From Chaetoderma sp. LZ-2023a (lineage: Eukaryota > Mollusca > Caudofoveata > Chaetodermatida > Chaetodermatidae), in assembly GCA_034401795.1 (NCBI GenBank), contig CM067367.1:77018237-77082236 (forward strand): DNA of 64,000 nt, in the 5' to 3' direction. The notes under the pieces are model-generated. The model did not search any database. It was not told the DNA's origin and saw only the letters and a list, made by a program, of their open reading frames with translations. Both the position numbers and the translations under genes were made by a program. The stretch's first letter is position 1, and each line of letters starts with the position of its first letter. Shown here in pieces: positions 45,710 through 57,900 of this stretch.

Positions 45710-47340
45710 TCATGAAAACGTACCAAATGTTGTCAGAGGTCTTTGTCAGCAAATATCTGTGTTGTACCTACGAATTTGTTTATTATTAAGCTATTCTCAG
45801 GAGTGGCAACTATGATTGGGATTAGATACATATATAAAAGCAATGTGGGTGCTTAATTAGAATGTGAGAATCACTTGTGAACCCTAAAAAATATCATAAA
45901 AACTAAAACTAAAACACAGAAACTAAAGCATAAAAATTTGTAGATGATATAACTTGTATAATCAGCATCTCTAGTAGACAATAATGCCACAATACTCCGT
46001 GCTAAGTATGTGGGAATGACCAAACGGAAACCGTACAATTTCCCTCCAGCGTAAAATCTGCAGTAGACAGAAACATTTTCAAAAACTCATGAAGGAGACC
46101 TTTTGCTAAGACCGTCACAACTCATGAATATAGCCATTCTTTAAACGATCAATCCAATAGAGCTATTGCCCCTGGCATAGCTTCTCTATAACACTATGTT
46201 GCAATAGTGAGACAAAACACAACCGTGTAACTATATAAGCCAAATTTGATATCTGAATCATGCTACTTTGAAGAGTATATTATTTAGATGTCAGGACCGA
46301 AGTTTTCCCAAATGCATTTGCCCATTCCTTTAACATTTAGAATGACAGTCTATTTTGATAAGCATAGCATCATTGCATCCACTGAGAAAAACAAAATGAC
46401 AGCATCGATAAACACAGCATACTGTCAAGCCCATCTCACTCAAGGCCATCACGTTCCATATTTTGAAGACATGGACATTTGCACATTTCTTTACATCAGA
46501 GATGCCTTATGATTTTATATATTCTACTAAAGTTTTTTTGTGTTATCAATAGACCTTCCTTTTGCACAATATCGGGGAAATCTGCATTTTTGTCATTTCA
46601 GGTCAAGACCATAACATTTTGTCAATACCGTCACATACATCAAGAAAACCATATTTAATTTTTCATTTGGATTCATGCAATTTAACTTTATAGCTAACGA
46701 GTGGATATATTATTTATTAATTGTCCTTATGTATATTATTCTTGACAATCTTGCATCGCGTACATCGGATCTGCATGTTAGTTTTGGTAAAATTACCTCT
46801 GATACAGTGTTCACCATGATGTTAACCGTCTTGAACAAATCGATGGGAATGGGGGCAGTGAGGACACAATTTCAGGAAATGGATTAAGATTAAGAATGGC
46901 AAGTTATAAAATCATCATTTCCAACGAAGTCAAATGAATAAACATTCAGATAATTATATATCAAAACGGTTTGAAATTTGACCTTCCTGACCCACCCGTT
47001 TGGTACGTTTTCCTGAAATTGACCCACATACGCTTTTTGTATCGTAGAATGGGACCCGACTCGTTTGTGCGCCCTACGGCTGCGCATGTGTGCGTGTACT
47101 TACCATTGCCTTTCCAGTCGTGTGGGACAACCGTTTTGGACTCCTATTCCGACGCATTTGCTCTCTAGCCAACTTCCCAGAATTCAATACGCTTACTACC
47201 GTATAACTTCAACCGGAACAATGTACCTGGTAAGGTTCCGGTTAACATCATAGTGAACAGCTTTGACGAAGGCATCAGATCTGCATCTCTACCCGTGTTA
47301 GCAGCTGTCCATGTTTTTTGGTCAACCTTCTTTTGAACTA
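45710..47340. other. Intergenic stretch, nothing recognised
   Basis: Short open frames at 46288-46512 and 46675-46887 have no recognisable features. No repeat family seen. Confidence 0.4.
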
Positions 47341-47344
47341 TTCC

Positions 47345-47580
47345 ATCCAATGGACTGTTCCAGTTTATCCATCCATCATATGACGCCATATGATGTCATA
47401 ATCCACTACGTGGCGCGTAGAATGACGTCATAGTCAACCACGTCATGAATGACGTAGATAAGTACATCAGGAACACATAATTGGTGACAGACTAACGGCT
47501 GTTGTCCGAATTGTATGTCTTTACTATTTAATAAAGATTATGTTGCATATTTTGAAACTATATAGTCATAGGCAACGACA
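47345..47580 (-). mobile_element. PalB element, truncated at the hairpin
   Basis: It opens GTTCCAGTTTATCCATCCAT and carries CATATGACGCCATATG, GTAGAATGACGTCATAG and CCACGTCATGAATGACG, then GAATTGTATGTCTTTACTAT and the hairpin start TATTTTGAAACTATATAG. The right half is missing after 47580. Confidence 0.75.
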
Positions 47581-47584
47581 GATA

Positions 47585-48155
47585 TAGAAAACTGGAAATG
47601 CACATTGGTCATAGGGAACTGTATAGGGTGTGCTGGGCGGGGCCGTGGTGTGGGCCCGAGAGTCCGCCACCACCTGAAAATATAGATATCTGAATGCTCT
47701 TAGATGGCATCTTCTGTATTTTCACATGTATATTTTATGGACCATCAGTTTGCTGTTAATTTATTGCACCGTTTGCCAAATTTTATTGTTTTCAAAACAT
47801 AATTTATACTACCGCATCCTCTCAAGTTCTTGAGGCGACGGCGCGGGACTCCTGAGAATGACTGGATGACATATTCTATTAATTTTGAAAATAATTACAC
47901 TTTAATTAAGAAAACAACATATTTTTAAGAACTCAAACTATAATCTAAAAGCGTACGTGTATGATTGTTTTGAAATTGAGGGGTTAAAAGTTACTACACT
48001 TAGGACATCATATGCTGCAAATGTTCGATGTGTTAAGAAACATGCTGTGAAATATTTTGGAAATAATTGGCTCGAAGAAATTTTCCGTTGAAGATTTTAA
48101 GAATAAGTCCTTGCCAATCTTTGCTTTGCTTTAACCACTACACTTGCTCGCCGCT
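47585..48155. other. Intergenic stretch, nothing recognised
   Basis: A short PalB-like arm (GCTGTGAAATATTTTGGAAA) lies at about 48043-48065. Otherwise nothing. Confidence 0.4.
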
Positions 48156-48200
48156 CCGCCCCCCCCCCCCCCCACCCCCCCCCCCCCCCACCCCCCCCCC

Positions 48201-48234
<34 letters not shown>

Positions 48235-48320
48235 ACACACACTCCCACCCAACCCACTGCAAACACCCCCTCCCTCTCCCTGCCCATTCGTCCCTCTCTC
48301 TCTCTCTCTCCCTCTTTCTC
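48156..48320. repeat. Poly-C tract followed by (CTCTC)n
   Basis: C-runs with rare A or T from about 48158 to 48233, then CT-rich sequence to about 48320. Pro-rich and Gly-rich frames on both strands are artefacts. Confidence 0.97.
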
Positions 48321-48629
48321 TCATCATTTAATTGTTCTTCCCTCACATCCGAGTCACTTCTTGGTCAGCATACCAACATGCTCATGGGCCCTGCGTCGAA
48401 GCAGTCTGCCTCCTTAGGGTGACTGTAAACGTCTACCATCTTGGGAAGATTTCCGCGCAGGCTATACAGATTTTGGAATGTGACGTCATAGCATTAGTAT
48501 ATAACCACATCTTATTGGTAATGTTTTACGTCATATCGTCATAGAAATGAATCTCAATGTCAGCTGTGTCGGTTACTCTAATAGGTTAACCGGTTGTAAG
48601 CCATCAGCCAACCACAGCATTCGTCACAT

Positions 48630-48860
48630 CAGCCATTAACCATGGAAAAGCAAAATATTTGCTTATTGAATGCCCATTTGCAGGCCGAGAGAAGACCGTT
48701 TTTAAAAATTTACGACTGGAATGACTGGCTCTGTTATCGAGCCAGTCATTCCAGTGGTAACAGTACAAAATCGTATTTTCTCGGCCTGCAAATGGACAGT
48801 CGTCAAGACCACCGCAGAGGCCGGGTTCAACGTGAAATTGTTAGCAGACTCCCTGGGGAG
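48630..48860. mobile_element. PalA MITE copy
   Basis: CATTAACCATGGAAAAGC, CCCATTTGCAGGCCGAGAGA, hairpin TACGACTGGAATGACTGGC with loop TGTTAT, then CTCGGCCTGCAAATGGACAG and a degenerate right end. Confidence 0.75.
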
Positions 48861-49164
48861 GCCGTGGTTAGAAGCTATGGTCGATGTTTCTTGAATACCC
48901 ATTTTCATGGCACTTTCTAAAGCATATATGAAGTCTAACTCAAAATAATGGGAATAATTCTCAATATATATCGTCTTCGAGCGAGATTTGTAGAGGATTT
49001 TCTCAATGAGTCAATCATGAACACGTGTCAGTAGTGTCGTGTGTTATTGAAGGCTGGTTATATATCATGCTAAATTTGTATATAAATTGCTTATTTTGGA
49101 GATGAACCTGCAGCGATACTACGTATCGGTAGGTTGGCCATACATCCATTGCAAGCCCGTTAAA

Positions 49165-49370
49165 GATCAAAGTTGGTAAAAATGTAAATTTTCTTATAGC
49201 AAATGTCGATTTGCAGACCAAGTGAAGACTATTTTTTTTAAAAACAATTTCCAAATAGAATGATTGGTTCTGTCATCCACCCAGTCATTCGACTGGTAAT
49301 AACACACCCCTTGGCCTGCAAATGGGTATTTCTCAAGACCATTACAAGGCTGGATTTACCATTTAATGAC
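49165..49370. mobile_element. PalA MITE copy, heavily diverged
   Basis: AATTTTCTTATAGCAAATGT, CAGACCAAGTGAAGACTATT, then a weakened palindrome (AATAGAATGATTGGTTC / CCAGTCATTCGACTGG) and TTGGCCTGCAAATGGGTA. Confidence 0.65.
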
Positions 49371-49419
49371 AAAATCGTGAAGATTTACATGATAACACAT
49401 GCCACTGGGCCAGTACTTT

Positions 49420-49500
49420 GCCAATGCCGGGCTGTATTGGCCCTGCCGATGCCGGCCCGTATTGGCCCGGTATTGACTCAGTATTGGTCCCGTAACACCC
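49420..49500. repeat. TATTGGCCC-rich patch
   Basis: CCGTATTGGCCCGGTATTG and neighbours repeat a GCCGATGCC/TATTGGCCC motif, also seen in the minisatellite at 24789-25172 and at 53530-53600. Confidence 0.55.
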
Positions 49501-49804
49501 GCCTTATGAGTGTTGCTTATTACGCGAAAATTGTCCTAATCCTGACAAACCTTTCAACGAAATATGTTGCCGCAAACATAACGCGTGATCGACTTAAAGA
49601 GGTCGACACTTAAATCTGAGTTTGAGTCGGCCCTTGTCGTCCACTGCACATGCATTTCGAGTAACATATTGGCTTTTTCTCGATTCCATTACGCTTCGAA
49701 ACGACAATGTATCCAGACTACGGAATGTACTTTTGGGAAGAGCATGAGTGAGTTGCGTCCCTTTAGTCGTGAACTGATATACAATTATGTTCGATCTTAT
49801 CAAC

Positions 49805-50042
49805 AACCCCTTACCACTCATACCAGCCAAAACGACTTCTTCACTGGTCTTATGAAATGCCGATTTGCAGACAAAGTGAAGACTATTTTCGAAAATTTAC
49901 CACTGGAATGACTGGCTCGATAGCCGAGCCAGTCATTCCAGAGGTAAAATTGTCGAAAAAACGTCTTCTCTTGATCTGTAAATGTACATTTTCTGAGAAA
50001 ATTGAAATTTCCTTGAACAAATTCGTGGTTTAAATGGTTAAG
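49805..50042. mobile_element. PalA MITE copy
   Basis: AACCCCTTACCACTCATACC left, AGACAAAGTGAAGACTATTT, hairpin CACTGGAATGACTGGCTCG with loop ATAGC, then TGAGAAAATTGAAATTTCC and TTAAATGGTTAAG right. Confidence 0.8.
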
Positions 50043-50234
50043 TAGGCTGGCTATATACGGATCAAACTCAATAGTAGACGATTCGTAATAATTGATGAGA
50101 GACGTATGAAGCGAACGACACTAACAAAAGTTATGCATTTAGTAAAATAAAATGTATATCCTATCTGTCAATTTGTCACCTCGAATCTTTCAACAAAACG
50201 AACTTTATCAAAGATAAGCACTAATGGCGTAATG

Positions 50235-50580
50235 CAGTTTTAGGTATGTCACGCTCATCTCTACCTAAGCACCACCCACGATTTGCCCGTGTTGGGATCG
50301 ATCGATCCGCGCCCTCACTGAATCTCAATTTCCAGAAAGCAATACGGGCAAGCTAGTGAATATTTTGAAACAAATTTGACTGAGTGCTGCGCCCAGTCAA
50401 ATTAATTTCAAAATATTCAATAGAATGTTTATTAAATAGTAAAGACATACAATTCGTACAACTTGACGGACGATTACGCGTTTATGAGGGACTAAATCGC
50501 GTTATTCATGACGTAATTACCTATGGCGTCAGCCTACATGTGGCGTTGTCAGTTATGACGTCATATGATAGATCGATAAA
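50235..50580 (+). mobile_element. PalB element with short hairpin
   Basis: CTACCTAAGCACCACCCACG, GGGATCGATCGATCCGC, hairpin apex TGACTGAGTGCTGCGCCCAG, AGAATGTTTATTAAATAGTA, CRE arm with AGTTATGACGTCATATG. Like the copy at 13820 it lacks the GTTGCTGCC apex. Confidence 0.82.
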
Positions 50581-50589
50581 TTGGGTTCC

Positions 50590-50825
50590 TAAATAGAAGG
50601 ACATATATGGAATAGACGCATCTATTATATCAAGAAAGAAAAGAGACGACAACTGCCTTGCATTCCACAGGGAACACTTTCCAGAGAGCTCGACTAGATT
50701 AACAGAGCAGAAAAAGCTTTCTCCAATGGAATGATACGTTTTGTTAGAGCGCTCTGCTATTTCGAGAAACATGTTTGGATGTGACTCGCGAAAAACAAAT
50801 TATGTTTTTAATCTGTGACATATTG
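50590..50825. other. Short spacer between two PalB copies
   Basis: No gene or repeat recognised. Confidence 0.4.
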
Positions 50826-51200
50826 GACCTGACAGCTTTAGCTATGCTCCGCCATTCTCTATCTAAGCCCCACCCATAACACGCTCGTGTTGGGATCGAT
50901 CGATCTCTGAACTCCCTGACTATCAATTTCCAGAAAACTATGCAGGTAAGCTGTTGAATATTTTGAAACTAATTCGTCTGGGTGCTGTTTCCTGCTTATG
51001 GCAGCAACAGCGCCCAGTCAAATTAGTTTCAAAGTATTCAACAGCATGTTTATTAAATGGCAAAGACCTACAATTCGTACACATATCGGACTATTAAGCG
51101 TAAAAGACGGAGTATTTACAATCATTCATGACGTCATGATTATGACGCCAGCATACACGTCACTTATTTGATTATGACGTCATATGATGGATGGATAAAC
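50826..51200 (+). mobile_element. PalB element, full length
   Basis: It starts GGACCTGACAGCTTTAGC (50827 region), has the GCCATTCTCTATCTAAGC arm, GTTGGGATCGATCGATCTC, a full hairpin with apex TTCCTGCTTATGGCAGC, AGCATGTTTATTAAATGGC, and a CRE arm with TGACGTCA at 51129-51136 and 51175-51182, ending GGATGGATAAACTGGAAG. Confidence 0.87.
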
Positions 51201-51299
51201 TGGAAGTTGAATTGCACTCGAAACAACGTCAGACATCTCATAGGCATATATTGCGGCATACGCGTATTGCGCAAAGGATGTCGGGGTGGGCGGCTGGGA

Positions 51300-51330
51300 G
51301 GTGGGGGGGGGGGGTGTGTGTGTGTGTGGG
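51300..51330. repeat. G-run and (GT)n
   Basis: A G11 run followed by GTGTGTGTGTGTG. Confidence 0.95.
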
Positions 51331-51339
51331 GAGCGCTCT

Positions 51340-52705
51340 GTTGAAACATTATCGTCCCGTGTAGAATAGTTTTGTTAGAGACTGCTCTAACAGAGCGACC
51401 ACTGGAAACTATTTTTTGCCCCTCTTACGGAACATAAGGCAGGTAGGTACTCATGAGCTCATATCATGACACAGGGTACGTGTTATAGTCTGTCATCAGC
51501 ATCATCGTTAAATGAATTCTTCGAAAAGACAAAGTGGGCCGAAGCCAATAAAATTTGACAGGAAGCGTTATTTGGACATAGAAATTCAAGACCTTACGCG
51601 CAAAGCCGTGTCTAGGCCCCAACAACCAGGGACCATGGATGCAAATATTGAGGGATTGGGGTTTGTTGATGGGCGTGGTGTGGGCGTGGGGGTTGCGCAA
51701 ATCACTCATAGCAGGGGAGGGGTTGGGGAAACATCACTAAACACACAACTGCAGCGGGGTGGGTAGGTGGGTGGTGGAGGTTGGTTGGTTGGATGGTTGG
51801 GCGGGTGCATGCGTGCGTACGTGAGTGGGTGAATGAGGGGGGGGAGTGGTTGAGGGAGGGAGGGAGTGTGTGTATGTGTGGGTGACTAGGTGTGCGTCTG
51901 TCCTCCCCGCCTCTCTTCCTAGCTCGGCTAGCTGCTTGCCCATGTGCCTGCCTGCGCAAGTGTGTACATGCCTCAAGTAGGCCTACATATGCCATGGGAT
52001 ATTAATCTAAATTAGCGCTACATGGAATTGAAAATGTATTTTACACAAATTAAAATACATTCATACAATGCTGGCAGTATGATTGTAATCAACAACTATA
52101 CGCTCGTTCATCAGTCGTCGATCCTCTACCATCCCGCGCAGGATTCCTTGTTTATGAACATTTCCTTGCTACCCGGATTTTTGACAATGCTTTAGCCGTA
52201 GGGACCTACAAATCTACGGGAGTGGAATAAAATTCGAAACGCGTGGCCCTCCTCAACACATTTTCGACCTAAATCTGCTCAATTTCCAATCAATTCTCTC
52301 TAGGGATGGCACATAGAATTTACACATTCACCGATCTATCTATCCCTGGATGCCAACCAATAGATAGATGAATCTTACTAACGCCCACCACCTCTTCCCC
52401 ATGATGCTTAGCTGCTGTAGTAAATTTTGATAACAATTTCACTGAAACGCTTTCATCAACTTCAGCCAACTTGTTTTCAAAATGTCTATCAGATGTGATA
52501 CGGAGCTACATATGCAGCAAGCCTCCGGAAATTTATGTTGAAAATGGTTAAATGGCCTTCCAAGTAAAACCCAGTCCTTGAGTTGAAATGAAGAATGAAT
52601 AATGACGACAAAAAGAACTCGACTCAATTCGACTCCTGTCCCGCAGTTAATATATCATCTAGATTAAGTATGGCGCTTTGTTGACCGTTTAAATCCGGTA
52701 GACCA
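51340..52705. other. Stretch with G-rich simple repeats, no gene called
   Basis: GGTGGGTAGGTGGGTGG and GGTTGGTTGGATGG tracts lie at 51755-51870. A + strand frame starts at 51512 (MNSSKRQSGPKP); it is discussed among the rejected items. Nothing else recognised. Confidence 0.4.
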
Positions 52706-52709
52706 AATT

Positions 52710-52830
52710 CCAAGACTAATTTACAGTTTAATAAATATTATGTTGACTATTTTGAAACTAGTTTGACTGGAAGCTATTGCTGGCTTGCTGAAATTCAGAT
52801 TCTGGGAATTCAGGGTTCAAAGTCTTAAAT
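52710..52830 (-). mobile_element. PalB2 element, right hairpin arm lost
   Basis: AATTTACAGTTTAATAAATA, TTGACTATTTTGAAACTAGT, GACTGGAAGCTATTGCTGGC, then directly GATTCTGGGAATTCAGG, the subfamily's right flank. Confidence 0.65.
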
Positions 52831-53024
52831 CTTTTTATTCCGGTTCTCAATCCAACACGTGATCCATGTTAGACGCACGTTTGATTTATCGGTTCTAACG
52901 CCATTTAAAACAGAAATTAATGGCTGCAACAATGAGTGATTCGTTTTTAAAGCAATTTTAGTCCATTTTAACCGTCGACTGCCGATTTTTTTGCAAACGT
53001 CACATTCCAGGACATATCTCTGGA

Positions 53025-53125
53025 CATGCTAAATATTTCGAAAACAATTTGATTGAAAGTTGTTGGTCGCTAAGCCACCAACAACTTTCAGTTGTATTGT
53101 TTTCAAAATATTCAGCAAGTCAAGA
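53025..53125. repeat. PalB variant hairpin, near perfect
   Basis: TAAATATTTCGAAAACAATT left, ATTGTTTTCAAAATATTCAG right, with arms GAAAGTTGTTGG / CCAACAACTTTC around TCGCTAAGCCA. Outer arms absent. Confidence 0.7.
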
Positions 53126-53309
53126 GTTCTTTTGCTCACGGAACTGATAGTCTGGTGGCTTGCAGAAGTGAACAGTTAAGGCGGCAAAAGGTAATTCATA
53201 CCCTATTAATGTGAAAAGATATTATTAATTTTGCTTTTCAAGTTATAAATTTTGAACTTGAACGTTGAAGTAGCAGTCAGTAGGCCTACATTAATTCCAC
53301 AGTAATCAT

Positions 53310-53415
53310 GCATGTAAGTCGTCGAATATTTTGAAACTAGTTCAACTGAGAACTGTTGGAACCTGTGGCAGCAACGGCTTCGGGTCAAATTAGTTTGAAG
53401 AATATTACACTCATG
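53310..53415. repeat. PalB variant hairpin
   Basis: GTCGAATATTTTGAAACTAG left, CAAATTAGTTTGAAGAATAT right, apex GGAACCTGTGGCAGCAACG. Confidence 0.62.
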
Positions 53416-53529
53416 TGAAGTTATTAACGTATTTGTTAGGTCTGATTGGAACGACACAAATAATCAATTGCTACGTATATTTCACAATAGGAGCGGAAGG
53501 AGCGGCCTGGGGCACATGGGCCCTTCGCC

Positions 53530-53600
53530 CTTAACGCAGGTTCCCGGGCCAGGTACTGGGCCGCATTGCCCTAGTATTGGCCCAGTAAAGGGCCAGCAGC
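53530..53600. repeat. GGCCCAGTA palindromic patch
   Basis: CAGGTACTGGGCCGCATTG and CTAGTATTGGCCCAGTAAAG form an imperfect inverted repeat using the same TACTGGGCC/TATTGGCCC words as 27941-28048 and 49420-49500. Confidence 0.55.
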
Positions 53601-53839
53601 TTTCGTTTTCAGGGACATATATGTGTCTGATTACATGGAAAACAATCTGACACGCACACAATTGTTGCTTCTCAAGGCAGTACTGGCTTTCATTCAAGTT
53701 ATTAAAAAATATAATCAAAGAGGTTTCATATTTGTTTTTTTATGAAACCAGATTCTTGGAGTTATACTGTAGACTAATGATAGAAGGAGCTCTAATGCAC
53801 AATACAGACAAGAAATAACTTGCCATGATTCCAACACAA

Positions 53840-53950
53840 AAACATACTGTTGAATATTTTGAACATAATTGGATTGGAAGACATTGCTGCCTAAGGCAGC
53901 AATGTCTTCCAATTCCTATTATGTTCAAAATATTCACCAGCATATTTCTA
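53840..53950. repeat. PalB variant hairpin, near perfect arms
   Basis: TGTTGAATATTTTGAACATA and GGAAGACATTGCTGCC on the left pair with GGCAGCAATGTCTTCC and TTATGTTCAAAATATTC on the right. It belongs to the GAACATAAT variant also seen at 28315 and at the gap edge. Confidence 0.72.
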
Positions 53951-54059
53951 AATAACTAACGTGGTTCTGTTTTTGTTTTAGAAACACGTTAATGCATTTA
54001 CGAGCTGTACTATATTTCATCCCAGAGCGGTCGAGATAATAATCCTGCATGGTATAAAA

Positions 54060-54370
54060 TCCGATGGACAGATCCGATCTGCCACTCAAGCATATGACGT
54101 CACTATCAATTACGTCATGTGTGAGATAGCGTCATAATACATAGCAACGCATCTTCTTATTCTAGTCCCCCCAGCAGACTGAAGCGCCCGTCATGTGTAC
54201 GAATTGTATGTCTTTACTACTTAATAAACATTTTGTTGACTATTTTGAAAACTAACTTGACTGGACGCTGTTGCAACAGCACCAAGTAAAATTTGCTTCG
54301 AAATACTCAACAGGTTATGTCTACCTGTCTAGTTACCTTGAAATTGGGATTCTGGGAATTCAGGTTTCAA
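54060..54370 (-). mobile_element. PalB2 element
   Basis: CAGATCCGATCTGCCACTCA, CATATGACGTCACTATC, GTACGAATTGTATGTCTTTA, ACTTAATAAACATTTTGTTG, a shortened hairpin (CTGGACGCTGTTGCAACAGC apex), and GATTCTGGGAATTCAGG. Confidence 0.78.
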
Positions 54371-54527
54371 GTCATATAAATTGATTTAAACAAAGTTTAT
54401 TTCTTAGTCTATGTGAGAGCACAATAAGACATGTCTTATGAGCGTGTCTCCCACTTACGTACAAATATAGTTCATTAAATAACTCAAGAGTCGGAATAAT
54501 AATATTGCCAACTGTCGTAACAGTAAT

Positions 54528-54534
<7 letters not shown>

Positions 54535-54572
<38 letters not shown>

Positions 54573-54604
54573 AATAATAATAATAATAATAATAATAAGA
54601 AGAA
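54535..54604. repeat. (CAA)n-(TAA)n-(AAG)n microsatellite
   Basis: It directly abuts the 3' end of the Tx1-like LINE. The last part reads AATAAGAAGAAGA, i.e. TCTTCTTCTT in the LINE's orientation. Confidence 0.93.
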
Positions 54605-54618
54605 GACTTTTCATGTAC

Positions 54619-54624
54619 TTTATT
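54619..54624 (-). terminator. AATAAA polyadenylation signal of the Tx1-like LINE
   Basis: AATAAA on the minus strand lies about 14 bases before the point where element sequence gives way to TTC-rich repeat, the expected place for a LINE 3' end signal. Confidence 0.6.
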
Positions 54625-54918
54625 TTGGATTCATAAAAAACGCTTTAATTTAATACATCACTCATAAATTATTTTTAAAAACACGTCATAGACAATATAA
54701 ATATATTCCTGAATCAGTCTGAGTATCATTTAAATAAACATTGTATTTATGAAGAATAACAAATATGTCAAAATATCACAGATCTACGTCAATTTTGTAA
54801 AAAAAACAACAATCCAATCCGTATAAAAATCAATGGGAATCAGTCATCAAAATCATCAGTCATCAGTCATTAAAATGTAAAATGATGAAAGTGGACAAAA
54901 TAATACTGAAAGGTATAA

Positions 54919-57900
54919 CTAAATACCATTAAATGTTAAAATATCGTCTTCAGTACTACAAACGAAGTGGTCAATTGCCCAAAAATTTTTAAAGTTTTCT
55001 AGTGACCCATTTTGCTGGTGGTATTTAAATTCAATAGTCACACGAGCTCGCATTCGAGAAATGCATTCTCGAAGGGCGTCCGTCTGACCATTGCCATCCA
55101 TTAGACGCTGCCGCGTTACATAGGTAGCCATTTTAGCGTTTGCCATGATCCAATTGCATATACGATGTTTAATTTTACGTGCAGATTTAGACGAACAATG
55201 GGGGCATAGAAAGCCTTTGACATAATTCTCAGGCTTAAATTCATCAGCCAGTGTTAAAAATAGAACTGCTCGTCTAACAGCACACAAAAGTGGTTGGAGA
55301 CGTGAACATGTTATAAAAAGATGTGCTAAATCTTCACGATCGCCACAGTAAACACATTTATCATTAATACAATATCCGGCCTTATATAGAAAAACACCAG
55401 TGTTGAGTGCCCCATGGAAAACCTTCCATGACAAATCTCCTTCGTAGTATGTACACGGATATTCATAAAAACAGAGACAATTATCTGTAAAATCAATATT
55501 TAGAGAAAGTAGATCTCTCCATATGTTACTTTTGGTATTATGTGAAATCATTGAGTAACATTTTAATAAAGACATCTTGTATAGTTCCTTCTTGCAAAGA
55601 GATGGTATCAATACAGTAAAAACCGAGTCATCATTAATATTGCATGATAATTCATAATTGTATACTGACCTGGGAATGTCAATAGGTCGATCTAATAGTT
55701 CGAACCATTCATTGGGTATGCTATCCCATAGAGTGTTCAAGTTTATTTGAAGCAATCGTCGAGACCTGTTGCCAATTTTAAGGAGTAAGTCTTCAAGTGC
55801 AATTCGTTTATCATTTACCAAAATATCAGCTAGAATGGTAGCATTCGCACTTATAAAATCTTCGTAGCAAAAAGTAAATCCAGTGGAGATATTCTTGATC
55901 AAAGGATTTAGAAACAGTGGTTCATTTAAAACATCGATTTTACAGCTTGGATGCGATGTTCGCATAACATTGAAGAAAAACCAAGAATTGAGCACACTCT
56001 TATAAAAGATAGGTATATTACGAATCATCTTTACATCCAATTGAATAGAGAAAATCTGATAATCGTAATTTAGTTTATGTATCTGTTTGAGAAAGTAGCT
56101 GCTAAAGCTGAAACACGGATGAAAAGCGAAATAGTTCATAAAGGATTGTGCATACTGAATACGGAATGTCCGTATCCGAGATTCTAAATGCACTAGTCCT
56201 TGCCCACCTTTGTCTAAAGGCAGAAACAGTAACTCTTTGGGAAGCCAGTGCTTTCCAGACCAGATGAAGTTAATTAACAGTTTTTGAATAGCATTTAAAA
56301 TATTACCAGGGACATCGATAACAGCTAACCTATGCCAAAGCTTAGAAGCAGCAAGCAGATTAGTAATAGTGATCCTACCTCTAAACGATAGAGCTTTTGA
56401 TAACGGGAGCCAGTTAAGAAGTTTTGTGCTGATTTCATTTTCAAGATTTTCCCAATTTTGTTTGCAAAAATCCAAAGAATTGCCAATATAAATACCGAGA
56501 ATCTTTAATCCATTGCTATTCCATTTTAACCCCAAAGGCTCGTCAATACGCCATTTCCAGGAACCAACCCAAAAACCTTCTGACTTTGAGTGGTTAATTT
56601 TCGCGTTGGAAGCAGACTCATATACATGTATCAAATCTCGCAATTTAATAAAATCATCATTACACGTACACAAGGCAGTTATGTCATCAGCATAAGCTGA
56701 GCAAGAAACCCTTTCACCCGAGATATCAGGCAGGGCCACCCCCCTCAGTCCGTTATTTGAGCGTATCTTAACTAATAATGGTTCGATACAGATACTGTAC
56801 AAAGCGCCTGATAGTGAGCAACCCTGTCTGATACCACGGCTAAAAGAAACAGGCATAGATAATAAATTATTTATTTTCAGTAAACACGAAGTGTCATTGT
56901 AAAGAAGCTGAATGCATTTAACAAAAAAATCACCAAAGCCAAATGCGCGCAAGGTATTCAATAAATACTGGTGACTTACCCTATCAAACGCCTTCTCCTG
57001 ATCTAGGGATACAACGCCAAGAGGTAACGACATGAAATTTGAATACTCGACGACGTCTGCTATCAACCTAATGTTATTGGAGATCTTACGTCCTGGTACG
57101 CAATAGCTTTGGTCTATGTGAATAATTTCTGCGAGTACTGTACGTATACGATTATACAAGGCCTTGGAAAATATTTTCAAATCTACACATAAAAGTGATA
57201 CAGGTCTCCAGTTCTTTAAATTGGTTAAATCACCTTTCTTAGGTAATAATGTCACAACCGCTCGCCTGCATGAAATAGGTAATAACATGTCTTCAATTGA
57301 TTCATTAAAAACATCAAGAAGATCAGAACCGATAGTTTCCCAAAAGGTTTTGTAAAATTCCGATGGTAGTCCATCAATTCCAGGAGCTTTGTTGTTATTG
57401 AGATGGTTAACAGCGTCAGTAAGCTCTGGTAAACTCAGGGCCCGATCTAACTCAATTCTGGAAAGCTCACTTAGATTAGGAAGATCTGATAAAAGCAGGT
57501 TTTCAGACACTTTGCATGAGCTTGACTTCGCATATAATTCACCATAGAAATCAGAGGCGTGGCTCAGAATATCCGTATCAGAATTAACCATTTCACCGGT
57601 TGGGATCTTCAACTGTGAAATAGTTTTATTCATCACACGTTTATTCTCAAGATTAAAAAAATATGTAGTAGGTCTATCTGATTCATTTATATGCTGGAAT
57701 CGCGATCGAATCCAAGCATCCCTATTTTGCTCTTTGAGGAGAGTTGTTAATTCAGATTGCTTTTGGTTAATTACCTCTAATAATTCATTTGTTTTTGGAA
57801 TTTTGACCGATAACTGATCAATTTCAGCTTGTAAGTCTGATCGTCGCTCACGGAAAAGGACAGCTCGTTCTCGGGAATAACGCTGTGATAAAATACATAT

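Larger units (their letters stand above)
41840..45710 (-). mobile_element. PalB element split by a SINE and an RTE-like LINE
   Basis: Read with its inserts removed, this is a normal reverse-oriented PalB: a CRE arm with TGACGTCA at 41880-41887 and 41890-41897, GAATTGTATATCTCTAC, the hairpin (42276-42370, apex GTTGTTGCCATAGGCAGC), TTACCTGTATAGCTTTCTGG, GAGATCGAGCGATCCC and a terminal AAAATGGAAAGG near 45695-45706. The SINE occupies 42015-42250 and the LINE 42381-45581; both interruptions have target duplications. Confidence 0.85.

Noticed and set aside
48067..48422. Proline-rich protein
   Set aside because: Poly-C tract; no conserved flanking sequence.
51512..51766. A third relative of the candidate first exons (MNSSKRQSGPKP..., with FDRKRYLDIEI)
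   Set aside because: The start and an L-D-I-E-I stretch vaguely resemble exons A and B, but the RFSL-x-KKKE core is absent and no good phase-1 donor follows.
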